Source of the DNA: Epiperipatus broadwayi
Taxonomy: Eukaryota > Onychophora > Udeonychophora > Euonychophora > Peripatidae
NCBI GenBank assembly: GCA_028023455.1
Contig: JAQFVV010006275.1
Span: 2,214,011-2,278,010 of the forward strand
Direction of reading: 5' to 3'
Length of the DNA: 64,000 nt
Made by a program: the position numbers and the translations under genes. Shown here piece after piece: positions 36,371 through 47,257 of the stretch (its first letter is position 1; the number at the start of each line of letters is the position of its first letter). The notes beneath the pieces are model-generated. The model searched no databases. It saw only the letters and a program-made list of their open reading frames with translations, and was not told the DNA's origin.

Positions 36371-37489
36371 AAAGGGTATAGATAATGAAGTTATGGGAGA
36401 ATAGATATGAACAAAGTGATTATACAGAAAGTGAATTACTGGTTTTATGCTGGGTTTGCGAAAAGATAAAGGGGATTTGAATATAAAGGCCATAGAGTTA
36501 ACAAAGATTATGTTGTGGAAATGGGATGGGGCAGAATATGGGAAGACTTAGAGTGGGGAATGGAAAATAAAGTGGCTAACAGTTTTATCTGGGCACAATT
36601 GCTGAGATATTCTTGACTTCGTTTAAGGAGAAGCCAAAATACATCACCTCTGTGAAAGATGTCACAGTCCTATTGGTAAAGAGCTCACGGATTTTATTTT
36701 TAGATATAAACTTTTTTAAGATTTATTTGATATGTAACTAGTGCTTAAAAAAAACAACAACAATTTATTCAATCTAAGTGCTACCAGTCATCCATTGTCA
36801 AGTTCCTATGCTTACAACATGACCATTCTCATTACATATTGTAACGGTCAGATTCGTATTTGTTAAATGGTGGTTTTATTTATTGGTAGCAATTTCTATT
36901 GGTTCCTCAGAGTAAAAATTATTTCTGATTAAAATCATTTCTATATTTTCTTTTCCCATTTTGAAATATTCAACAGTACTAGAGAATGATGCTACAATTA
37001 GCTGAACAGTAAGTTTATTTAAAATTCAGACAGACTCATTTTATCACATCCTTTATCAATCCATTAGAATTCTATCTCTCTCTCAAAAAAAAAAAAAGAA
37101 AAAATATGCTTATCTAGAAGTGATAAAGTCGAATTAGTGTCAAAATATATTATAAGCCAGTTTATTTCCTGTCCACAATTGTACATTTAAAATGTAAGAT
37201 TGCAGTTGATTGTAATTTTTAGAAATATAGAATCATGTTGCATGAATGAAGACAGTTAAAAGATGCATTGGCACAGATCAGTATATTTGAATTTTACTAA
37301 ATTTAAAATCTGTATCTAAGATTTCAAAAAAAAAAAAAAAAATCCTAATCTTATAAGAAATGAATAATAATCATTTATAAGTTTATTGAAAGATTTATGT
37401 CAATGCTAAAAAAAAATACAGCATTTGTAAATTTACATATTTGAATACAAGTATAATGTTCATAATTGAACTTTAAATATAATTGGAGG

Positions 37490-37805
37490 GGATTTGAACA
37501 CAGACTCTAAGCATTCCATCATCAGTTTCAATAATATGGATAGATGAAGAGTTGGAGAAGACTGACGTCTATCCACTAAAGTTTGAAGATTTGCAATCTT
37601 AAAATAAACTGAGCACTGATTATATATATGTGTGTGGAAAATGATGATCTGGACCAATTGATGAGTGCTGGTTCAGCACAAAATACCTATATTGGAGATC
37701 ATTTATCTTTTTCACATGTATGTGCTTATGTATATCAGTTGTATAAGATGCTGTGGCTAGCTAAAGGGAGGTTGAAAGTCTATGTTCAAATCTTCTCTAA
37801 TTAAA
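37490..37805 (+). mobile_element. SINE-A copy, long form
   Basis: About 315 bp. Upstream part: CATCATCAGTTTCAATAATA and GAAGAGTTGGAGAAGACTGA. Core: GATGAGTGCTGGTTCAGCAC. 3' part: TATTGGAGATCATTTATCTT, then CTATGTTCAAATC, B-box-like. The upstream part is shared with the minus copies at 52296 and 53136, so the long form is the family's usual unit. Confidence 0.65.
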
Positions 37806-38616
37806 TTTACATAATATAAATAAATTATTTTATGAATTTTAAAAAGGCAAAATGTGTCATTTAACAACCAAGTTGTCAGAATTTATTTTTAATAATAAGG
37901 AGGAACAATTATGTTGCTAATACAAATTTTAAAGCTTATCCAACAAATAATGACTATATAGATAGCAGTACAAATAATCCAAAATAGAAATAGAATAATT
38001 TTTTTAATTTAAAAATAGTTATTAATCGTCATGAAATTATGCAGTTATACTTCCTATTCATAATTTTTTAAGTCTAAATTATATAAAATTATTTAAAAAG
38101 TAATTTCACTTCTTTATCTTTTAATGCTTTTCCATTAGTTTATTTTATTCATCTCAGATATACACTTTGCTAGACTACAAATAGCAAATAAATAATGCAA
38201 ACTTAGTATATTTTATATTTCAGCGTAAATCCTTTTACAGAGAAATATTAAATATTTGATTCTTCCCAAATATCTTACTTACTATTCACATACTACCCAT
38301 ACTAGCATAAATATAATTTAATAAGCTTATTAAATTAGGTCATGTGATGTAAGACTATTTGTTTAATACTAATTCATATTCAATTGACATATATACTCAG
38401 TGCTTAAAAGACAATATAAATATCTAACAATAAGCTTGAATTAGTAATTACATGTCGTTAGAAAAATTCAAACTTCATTTAGTTTAATATATAACATAAT
38501 ATTTTGAATATTATTTTCTTACTTCAGATGTTGGCTTGACCAGTGAAAATATTAGCATGAACATGGACCTTTAAATTCATGAATATTGAAGATAATGCTT
38601 TAACCAAATAGCCAAT

Positions 38617-38780
38617 TATGCTTTTGGCAGAATAGACGACCAGTTGGTTACCTATGCACTATTAACAGTTGAATGCATTTGAAAAGATTAAATACAGTTT
38701 GAATTTTTTTAAAGACATTGAACATTAAATGGTGGAAAGAATCTAATATATAATTACTACTAAAATATTATCATCACAAA
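38617..38780 (+). mobile_element. Solo copy of the tRNA-like repeat (SINE-B)
   Basis: Has GCTTTTGGCAGAATAGACGA, CAGTTGGTTA (A-box-like), ACCTATGCACTATTAACAGT and a tail ending in AAATATTATCATCA. The same tail ends both copies in the composite at 41165-42385. The middle of the unit is deleted here. No Penelope sequence is attached. Confidence 0.55.
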
Positions 38781-38918
38781 AATAAGCTTGAATTGTTTAA
38801 AATTGAGATAACTTATTTAGTTAATAATTATTAAGAAATATGAATGAAAAAGAAATTCAAATTATAATAAAAAGAAGTGGGAGATGGGTGAAAGCTAATA
38901 ATTATTCTTAATGATTAC

Positions 38919-39239
38919 CTTTTTTAATGATGATGATTCCAATGATTTTAATTTCTGAGAAACATTTTCTATCATTGTAAATTTATCTTCTGGGAAGTCA
39001 TGTAAGGACACTTTTTTAGAAGACGATTCAACTTTTAATTTATTTTCATTTTTAATAGGTGAAATCATTTCTGGCATACTTTCAAGTTTCTTTTGTGTAA
39101 AAAAGGCTTCAGTTTCTGACAACTTAAATAGCTTACCCATTTTTGGGGTAATATCTAATTTTGGAGAATCCACATGTTTGTGAGATTTTTGTGCAGTTGT
39201 TCCAATAGCACCCAATTTTGGTTTAGATGTTTTTATTTC
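38919..39239 (-). CDS. CDT1: CDT1 exon 2: disordered linker
   Basis: Second coding exon, 107 residues (about 86-192 of the protein), phase 0 at both ends. The acceptor is TTTGCAG just above 39239 and the donor is GTAATC just below 38919. The content is rich in K, S, E and P with no recognisable fold. It matches the variable linker between the CDT1 N-terminal degron and the geminin-binding domain. Three proline-directed sites are visible (DSPK, ITPK, ISPI), possible CDK or MAPK targets. The open frame and in-phase splice sites support it as a real exon, and its position between exons 1 and 3 of the same strand fits. The donor is weaker than those of exons 1 and 3. The reading frame runs on past the donor for about eight codons, so a slightly longer exon cannot be excluded. 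Confidence 0.82.
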
Positions 39240-40144
39240 CTGCAAATAATTATATTAAAAATAGCATCATTAGTATTAATTCAACTAATACAATTTAAGA
39301 TGTATAAAAAATTATATTGTAATAAAACACTATAAACAGTAAGTTATAATGACTATATCAAATATCAATTTATTTAATTCAAACATGTTTTCTTTTGCAA
39401 TATTATATATAATTTAATTTAATCTCAAGTTTACACACAAATTCTTACTAAGAATTTTGAAAATTTAAGTAATTTCTTTGAAAACTCCACAAATCAGCTC
39501 AATATTAACAATATAACCTCATTTGCTACAGATGAAACAAAAATAAAAATGATATTAATGAAATTTATATCATCTCAAAATTCTCTACAATCCTTTTTAA
39601 ATAATACTGATAAAGAAATGGTAGAATAAGAATTCTTGCATGTTAAATTTACAAACGTACGTTAATAATCAATTGACACCTCCATCATATTTTCCTTCTA
39701 CCAACATTGTTTCTAAACAATAATCTAGCTCCCCAAGTCTCTAGTGACTACAAAAAGTTACACAAGTATTGTCTTTTATAATGAAAATAAAATCTATATA
39801 CTCCATTACCAATGAATATTGAATTCTCAAAGTTAAGTTTAGAATATAACTAACATACATGCTAATGTCAAAACTCAGCAGCTTTCTATAATACCAATTA
39901 ATTCACTATAAGTTTAAAAAAGGAGGGAAACATATAATAATAACAAACCTAAACAATTTTTATTTATAAGGACATGAATATATATCCTGAATACATTAAA
40001 AATAATGACTCACAGGTCTTGGTTTTTTTAACTGCTAAAAGTTTTAACAGAACAAAACAATGGTAGAAAAAAAAATATCAATGAATGGAAAAGAAATATA
40101 TTTCCAAAGATTCCAATCCCAAAGATGACTCTATCATACACATA

Positions 40145-40330
40145 ACTGATATACACATAAAGCATCACATGATAAATGATATACACATAAAGCATCACAT
40201 GATGTCCATTTCTTATGCTTGCATATAACTGTTATTAAAACAGGCAAAAACTCACTATACGTATTGCCACTCTCTGCAAGCTAAAGAAATCAATACGTAT
40301 AGTGAGTTTTTGCCTGTTTTGATATACACA
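40145..40330. mobile_element. Family F1 foldback MITE copy
   Basis: Core inverted repeat: AAACAGGCAAAAACTCACTA then TACGTATTG on the left, and CAATACGTATAGTGAGTTTT then TGCCTGTTTT on the right. The outer left arm has CATCACATGATGTCCATTTC, matching the family. The sequence TGATATACACATAAAGCATC occurs twice in tandem at the left (about 40148 and 40176). The right outer arm is missing. The loop is short compared with 50909-51211. Confidence 0.65.
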
Positions 40331-41164
40331 TAGTTAAAAATTGTAGGGAAAAATAGCTTTCATTACCACAGAGGGTTGTAAGATTAAATAGTTTTGAATT
40401 TTGTATTAAGTTGAAATGGTGAAATAAAAAACTGTTAAGAATCTTTACTACATTTTTACATTCAACAAGATCATTTTTAATCTATAGTTTGAGGTAGGCA
40501 AATGGCTTACTTCAAAGTGCCTTATGACAACCTTATATTTGTTATTGACAAGTATCAAATACCCAGTATAGTGGACCATACAGTTTTCTATGTGTCATAA
40601 TATTAATTCATTACAACAGTTCATTATTATTAATTTGCAACCATAAATTGAAACCCTTTATGAAGTATTATAACTTTATCTTTCATATTTTCCAAATCCA
40701 TATAATATTAAATCATCTATGTCCTTTTTTACTGTTTACAATGCTTTTTTTTTACAACCCAATATTGATAGTTTAGACTGCCCCAGCAATCATCTTCTTA
40801 ATATTATATTAAATTGAAACTCAACAGTAAAAAAAAACAACCTTGAAACAAAAACATTATTTTGCTTCTCATGTCTAGCTAATCATCAAGTATAAGAAAT
40901 CAGACATTAGCTTGAGGATTTCAGATTAGGATTAATGCAATGATTAAAAAAAAAGAAAATTGTTAATATAATAATATGGCCTTCATCACTGATGAAGGTG
41001 GCATATTCCTACAAGTGCAGACATTCAGTTATTTATATGCTTTTTATTTCTTTGATATTGCAACAGGTTTTCAGAATAATGAGAGCTTGAAGATAACTAT
41101 TTAAATTTTTCCATCTTTTAGAAAAGCTTTACTTTTAATGCAAATATAACAGAGAAACATATAC

Positions 41165-41525
41165 ACAAGTGAAGTTGTATTTATATATTGGACTTTCTAT
41201 CATCTAGTATTGAGTATTGAATGTCTTTAGAAAAAATAACTTTTATTTAAGTTTTCAAAGTACATTCAACTGTTAGTAATAGCACACAGATTAGTATATG
41301 CAGGTTTCAAGAGCTATTAAGTCTCTCTTCTTCAGGTGTTTCTGGCCTGATAAGTGACTGTTTTAGCATGGCAATTGAACCTGGACCCTTAGATTCTTGA
41401 TCTCAGTCATCCTGCCAAAGGCAACAGTCAGTAGAAATTTAATATACTTACCTATGAGGTTCCTCCCGAGTTCTCCACTTTTCCTGAAGGATAAAGTTGA
41501 TCAGTGATTTCCATACATTTTGTAT
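41165..41525 (-). mobile_element. Inverted copy of Penelope 3' end plus SINE-B
   Basis: On the minus strand it reads the end of a Penelope-like ORF (about 41525-41450), then TTTCTACTGACTGTTGCCTT, GGCAGGATGACTGAGATCAA and a good B-box-like GGTTCAATTGCC. It ends with the same tail as the plus-strand copy. It lies in inverted orientation to 42035-42385. Confidence 0.6.
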
Positions 41526-41689
41526 AATGCCACTAGGTGGGATTATTCACCATTGTCATATGAGTAACTTCTATTTTTCTAAGTTAAAGAGACAACATAA
41601 AGAACCATCAAAAAAAAAAAATTATTGGTTTTGTAGTATATCAATATATACCAAAAACAGCAGACAAATTAAGAAAAATCTGCAATCAG

Positions 41690-42080
41690 TATAACATCAG
41701 AACAGCTTTCCAAAACCATACCAAACTATGAAGAATTCTAACATCTACAAAGCCTAACCTTAAAATGCTGAAAAACAAAAACTGCATCTATGAAATACCA
41801 TATGAATGTGGAAATATATATATATGTTGGCAAGACCAGTTGCCCCATTGAAAAAAGATTGCAAAAACACAAACTGATGATTAGAAAAGAGAAAACAGAT
41901 ATAAATTGGAAAAATTCAAAAATACTGGATAAAGAGGAAACTGTATAAAAAAATATTCAAAGAACTTGCTCACATGACAATGATAAATAACACCATAAGT
42001 CAACCTAGTGTAACTATACATAATGTATGGACACCATTAATCAACTTTGCCTTAAAGTGGAGAAATCAGGAAGAACTTGA
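41690..42080 (+). pseudogene. Penelope-like element: GIY-YIG endonuclease fragment
   Basis: Plus-strand relic with the GIY-YIG block. CIYEIPYECGN at about 41783 is followed, after a frameshift, by IYVGKTSCPIEKRLQKHKL at about 41817. This matches the family pattern IPC-CGK-YIGET-P---R--EH. A final LINFALKWRNQEELDR ends in a stop at about 42085. The RT part is missing. It belongs to a different Penelope lineage from the palindrome at 5471-8524, judged by the spacing and residues around the motif. Confidence 0.7.
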
Positions 42081-42085
42081 TAGGT

Positions 42086-42385
42086 AAGTACACAAAATTT
42101 CTATTGACTGTTGCCTTTGGCAGAATGGCTCAGTTGGTTAGACTGTTACCTTAAAATTCAATATTCAAGAATCTAAGGTTCCATGTTAGTACTGTCATTG
42201 GTCAGACCAGCTATACCTGAAGAGAATAACATCTCTCGAAATTTTGTGTATATACTAACCTATGTGCTATAACTAACAGTTGAATGTACTTTAATAATAT
42301 AAATAAAATTAAATTTTTCTAGATATTAAATACTCAATATTAGATGATGGAAATAGTCCAATATATAAATACAACTAAAATACCA
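42086..42385 (+). mobile_element. SINE-B directly downstream of the Penelope ORF
   Basis: tRNA-like head: GGCAGAATGGCTCAGTTGGT (A box, about 42118), then AAGGTTCCATGTT (weak B box), about 50 bases apart. The body contains ACAGTTGAATGTA and the tail ends near ACCATCATCATA. The junction with the Penelope stop codon is the same as in the inverted copy at 41165-41525. Confidence 0.6.
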
Positions 42386-45300
42386 TCATCATATATCTTC
42401 AGGAAAACACAAAGGGTTTGCAATAATATATTTATAAAAAATATTTTTTTAATATTTATATTCATTTAATAATTAAAGAATATAATTCTAATGAAATACT
42501 TTCACACATACCAAATGTTAGCATTTACTAATCTTACCAAATAAATTTTCTAAATTAATTTCCCTTTAATAAAAAAATGTAGAAGCATATTTATTTCTTA
42601 TATTACATGAAATAAACATTTATTTTATTAGACATAAATATACACACAAATTATAATGCAATTAAATATTCAAATTTTATCCAATTGTAGTGTAGTTTTT
42701 TGTATCTTTAAATTTATAATACCATTTAATTTTGTTTTTCATTACAATTTTGACTAATAATTTTATAAAAGAAATAAATTTGGCAAATGGTATTAATATA
42801 AAGGCATATACAATTTAGATGTAAAGGAAGTTTCCTTTAAAAAAATGAAGTTTTTTGTTTTTAGAATAAAGTTTAATTCTCTGTCAAAAATAAAAAAAAT
42901 TCTTTTAGAACATTTTAATTAATAACTGAAGTCAAACTAAACAGACTATAGAATGGATGTATTTAAGATTTATAATAGTTAAAAGTTTGAAATCTTAAGT
43001 GATTTTGCATTATATACATTGTGATATAAAAAAAAAATTGTTATAATTGTAATCTGATACATGTAATCTTTAATTATAATTTGCATACATATTATTTCTT
43101 TTGCAATAAATCTTTCATTAGTCCAGATATAGAAATTTGTTATAATGACTTTTCTGTAGTAATTCAAATATTTACATTCTGAGATGAAAACTTAATACAG
43201 ATAGTCTAGTAACAAACTCAATTTGTCTTATCTTTTGTGGTATTCAACATCATAATTATTGTCAAATTACTGTGTGATAAGGAAGTTCTCCCTAGGTTCA
43301 TGTAGTAGACTTCAATAAGAATGTCTTGTGAGCATCTAATCAACTGAGCAAATCGACAAGAATCTAACTACTACTGATGAAAACCAATTATGACAAAATC
43401 CATTAAAATTTGTGGAAAACCACTTATGACAAAATCAATTCTTCAGTTTGAGGAATACCTGACTGTGACAAAATAACTAAATGTAACTAAGGAAAGCAAC
43501 AGGATTCTATATTGTAAATTTAAGTGATAATCTTTGTATAATATGAGAGCCTTAAAATAAAATGTATATAAAATAAAAATATTTAAATTATCAATTATGT
43601 ACGAGAGTTGTGGAGGCTAAACTTCACACAATAATTATTCATTTTAAGTTAATTAACGAGAATCACTAGTTAAGTTCAAGAGATAGTTCATTATTAAGAT
43701 CAATTCAGATTATTATTAATTAATTAGAACATAGGTTAAAATATATAAGGAAAAATTATTATTTTATGCACATATTAATGGGAAACATTTATGGAAATTA
43801 ATATCCAATAATACTATCAGATTTATTAGGTATTTTGCTATGACTAAATATTGCAGAGAGAAAAAAAAACTAGGTAACCTATTAGAGCTAATGTCTGGGA
43901 TATGCATTTATTTTGTTAATTTGATTAACATAGACTTGTATTTTCATGGAATTCCATTTCTAGCATGATATATATATATATGTATTACTTACACGTCTAT
44001 ATAATCAGCAAAATATTGAAATAAATGAAGTTTATCATATGTTTAAGAAATTTATATACTTCATACTTATATATTGTTAAGCATTCATATATTATTAATT
44101 ACTCATGTGCCCACATTTAATATAGTTAATAATTATTTGTATGCTTAATTTTTTACAATTATTTCTAAAGTTTAACGAAGAATTATGCATATTATTTATA
44201 TATGTGACAATGATTGGCTAGTGCCATTTCTGAATACATATTGCAATGATTAATATAAACTTATCTGATTAGAATTGAAGTTAATTTCACATGTTATGAT
44301 AGAATTTTGAAACAATGTTTATGCATACATATCTGACTTGGTTTTGATATCAATAGCCAAACAATAAAGCTAAGTATGATCAGTGATAGTATGCAGAAAG
44401 GGATATAAAAGTGTTATATCTATATGGATTCATAACCCATTAATATATAATTTTATGATAGATTTCATGAACTTCCAAATTATAAATATTATTTGTAAAA
44501 CATAGTACAAGAATATACATCTATTTTAGCTTAAAGTTTATTTATATTAACTATTATTATAGTAATGGTATAATTTTATGCAATGATCAACAAAATATTC
44601 AAAGGAATCTGGAATTTCTCCCAGATATAAGTAACATATTTAAAAAATGCTAGTAGTGATCGAGGATTGTGTACGGATTTAGGTTGGATATTTTCAAAAA
44701 TACCAGTAAACTTAAAATTCAATCTATATATCAATAAGCTAATCATCCAATAAACATTGATTTTACTGAATGGTGGAATTATATCAATCATAAAAATATG
44801 AAATTCTTAATTGCAAATCTAATGGTTTCCTTTGGTGATTAATTTTAACCATATCGGTGGATCCTCAGTTGACCATTACAATATATAAATATACATACCG
44901 TATTAAAGACTGCAGCAATCCCTCTATACAATTTTAAAATTATAAGATATTATAGAAGCATAAACATAGTTTTTATTATATACTGTAAACACCATCCTTT
45001 ACTAGCTGTTGAGTTCATATTATCTGCTAAAGATCTTGGATGCAATGTTATGGGTATGGCAGCTATAGATATAGTAAATTTTTTTCTTTTAAAAACATCA
45101 CTATTATTATAGCATAATATATATATATATCTTAATTTGAACAATCTATCAAATGGCTGGATATAAAAAAAAAAATTATGAAAAAACAAACAAACTAGTC
45201 CTTATGAATTAAAAAAATGCAAATCCCAATTTTTATGACAATAAGCTTAGCAATTTAATTTATACTATAACAAAATTAGCAAATATTTTATTCTTACTAA

Positions 45301-46893
45301 TTTAAGAATGAAGAACAGACTATTTTAATGTTTTAAAAGTAGCAATTAATTTTTTTCCCATTTACTAATGGAGTAAGAATAGAGACAATTTGAGGAATGG
45401 GACTATACTATCAAGGCATTTATTTTCGGGTTAAAAAAATGAAAATGTACATTTCATATAATGTAAATGGCCACAAGTTTCATTATTTTTGCAGGACCCT
45501 TGGAATAAAGTAGAGGATCTGTAGGTGTTGAATTTAAAACATAGGTCTAATATTTAAATGACAGGAAAGATTTGTCTGCTTACCATTAATGAAAGATAAT
45601 ACATGCTTGCCTCAATGTTTCGTTCTGATTAATGACCAGTTATTTTAAATGCAAAAGAATTCCTATAATCAGTTTTCAATCATGAGGAATATTACATGGA
45701 CCTAATAACAGGTCCAAAACTTTATAAAGAAAATGAAAAAATTGTTGAATCACACCAGGATCGCTTATGTCTACAAATTTCTAGACATTTTATGAATAAA
45801 AACATATTTATTGTATTACTTAATCCTGTAATAACATTAAAAATATTTTCAGTACATGAAATTATTAATAATTTATAATATTGATTACTTTGTTTTTTTG
45901 AAAGAGATGAATACATAGATCCATTTCATTTATTATGGCTTTATTGCTAAAATGCTTTTAATATACTTCATCATAAATGAATTACTTTTTGAAAAGCTAT
46001 AAACCCCTGATTTTATATCCTAGCTATAAATCATTTGCATTTGACTTTATTCTGGCATTTCATTTCTTACGGCTTGCTTTTTTATTTAATACACTTACTG
46101 CTATCAATTATTTTCACGTGGAATATCTTTTAAATTGCTATGCTTAGTAAAAAATATAGGGCTACATCATTAATATGTATTGTATACTTACTTTAATAAG
46201 TCTATTGATATCAAATAACTTTTTATGCAATATCCCTTGTATTGCTTTGCTTGCTAAAAGGCTGCATAGTAAATTCAATAATATTTACACATTTTATTTC
46301 TTGAAGTTAAAGCCTTCCAATGGATTGATCACATTCTAATGGCACAATAATGCGTATTCTCTATAGATACAGTAAGTAGCTCAGTAAAAAACTTTCCTAA
46401 AGAATTTGAACGCAGAATTAACCAGTAAAATGATTATACAAATAACCGAGTCCAATGTTTTATAATGATTATTAATAATATTTACTAACATTTTTGCAAT
46501 GTATAAGTTAGAGACGCATACGGTAACACTAGACAAGATTATTCAAGCACAATTCAGTAACTAATGGTTTTGGATTAATGATATCTATTAGTAATGGCTT
46601 TGTATAAATAGTTTCCATGGATGCCCTTTTGACCATATATAATCAATATATTGCTTATAAAAATCGATTACCATTAAATGAAAACTTTAATTTCCACACA
46701 AAAATGTACATATAAAATTTACTTCTTTAAATATGACTTAAATTTGAATATAACAAAAAAAAGTTTACAAAACTTCTGAAACATTTAATTAGAGTTATCA
46801 TTTAAACTATTATGAAATACTAATAATTTTAAAATGTTACTATAGCATTACAAAAACTTTACAATACTCCTACTTTAAAATTTATATACTCAC

Positions 46894-47148
46894 ATAATTC
46901 TGCTTGGAAACACTTTCGCTATTTCGGCCTTTAGATTTATTCGTGAGATCAAGACGCCTGCAACAACGTTTATAAGTTGAAGTAGCATTTTCCAATATCG
47001 CAGACAGTTCATCTGAATCCTTGGATCTTTTCCTATTGACAACATTGCAGAATTCTTTAGATGTAGGGGTATAAAACAGACCTGCGGTATTTTTTGCTTG
47101 TTCCTTTTTTTTAGCCGAAAAATAATCCGTTAGAACTGCTTGCGCCAT
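46894..47148 (-). CDS. CDT1: CDT1 exon 1: N-terminal PIP degron and Cy motif
   Basis: First coding exon of the replication licensing factor CDT1, which loads the MCM2-7 helicase at origins in G1 and is destroyed in S phase. It encodes 85 residues from an ATG at 47146-47148 to a GTGAGT donor just below 46894, phase 0. Residues 3-14 form a PIP degron: Q3, L6, T7-D8, Y9-F10, and basic K14 four residues after F10. In the known family this spacing recruits CRL4-Cdt2 on PCNA-loaded DNA. Residues 64-68 (RRLDL) fit a cyclin-binding Cy motif in a basic stretch, placed much as in vertebrate CDT1. T28-P29 is a possible CDK site. The middle is low in similarity, as is usual for this disordered region. 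The exon faces RELCH head to head across 109 bp. The call is firm because exon 4 carries the conserved geminin-binding domain in matching phase. Confidence 0.9.
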
Positions 47149-47257
47149 TACACATCAATTTCCCGGGTTTTTTGTCACGTGACAAAAACCCTCAATAGGT
47201 GAGACTTATGTGTGACTTCTTATTATTTTTTTTAGTCATGTGATTCGTGTGTACAAG
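47149..47257. promoter_or_regulatory. Shared bidirectional promoter of CDT1 and RELCH
   Basis: Only 109 bp separate the two start codons, so both 5' UTRs and the core promoter must overlap here or sit inside the flanking exons. There is no clear TATA box in either direction. The strip is less AT-rich than its surroundings and holds an extended palindrome centred on CACGTG (47176-47181), a CATGTG E-box at 47237-47242, and TTTCCCGGG at 47159-47167. The last is one base off an E2F-like consensus. CDT1 is an E2F target in well-studied animals, so such a site is plausible but inferred. Transcription start sites cannot be read from sequence. Confidence 0.75.
47165..47191. promoter_or_regulatory. 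Extended palindromic E-box in the shared promoter
   Basis: A 27-bp, almost perfect inverted repeat centred on CACGTG, with arms GGGTTTTTTGT and ACAAAAACCC differing only by one extra T. The core GTCACGTGAC is the high-affinity form for bHLH-ZIP factors such as USF, MITF/TFEB and MYC/MAX. A symmetric site between divergent genes could serve both directions. Factor identity is inference. Confidence 0.6.

Larger units (their letters stand above)
32930..36660 (+). mobile_element. LINE-L1x, nearly full-length non-LTR retrotransposon
   Basis: One APE-type element reading rightward: endonuclease (33130-33790), RT (34600-35730), C-terminal finger (36300-36360), then a 3' UTR ending near 36650 with TTAAGGAGAAGCC. 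The same end, complemented, marks the minus-strand copies near 24400, 24640 and 26080. No poly(A) tail is obvious, and the end may instead carry a short repeat. Two coding faults stand out: a 241-bp tandem duplication (34119-34594) and a deletion near 35265 that removes the QGCPISP motif. By motif set it belongs to the CR1/L2/Jockey superfamily, and I do not name a clade. Confidence 0.8.
21037..38918 (-). other. CDT1 intron 2 (17.9 kb)
   Basis: Bounded by the exon 2 donor and exon 3 acceptor. It holds the LINE copies at 24360-26715 and 32930-36660, the LINE relic at 29640-32070, SINE-A copies, a duplicated repeat at 23560-24030 and a triple tandem repeat at 27345-27790. The stretches 21037-22200, 22400-23550, 26720-27340, 28100-29600, 36670-37480 and 37810-38600 are AT-rich sequence with homopolymers in which I see no gene. 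Confidence 0.75.
39240..46893 (-). other. CDT1 intron 1 (7.7 kb)
   Basis: Bounded by the exon 1 donor and exon 2 acceptor. It holds a foldback MITE near 40145-40330 and the inverted Penelope/tRNA-like composite at 41165-42385. A short imperfect tandem pair at about 43375-43440 shares AACCANTTATGACAAAATC. From 42400 to 46890 I otherwise see AT-rich intron with TA microsatellites (for example near 43968 and 45118) and no gene. Open frames there reach at most about 80 codons and look random. Confidence 0.75.

Noticed and set aside
42118-42200. A tRNA gene downstream of the Penelope fragment
   Set aside because: The unit recurs with the same flanks in inverted copy and solo copies with a SINE-like tail, so it is a repeat and not a tRNA gene.
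39240-46893. Additional CDT1 exons between exons 1 and 2
   Set aside because: Exons 1 and 2 join in phase 0, and no open, GC-richer minus-strand segment with splice sites was seen in this intron.
47240-47257. Upstream GTG in frame with RELCH
   Set aside because: It gives six extra residues without conservation. The ATG at 47258 has a better start context and nuclear genes start at ATG.
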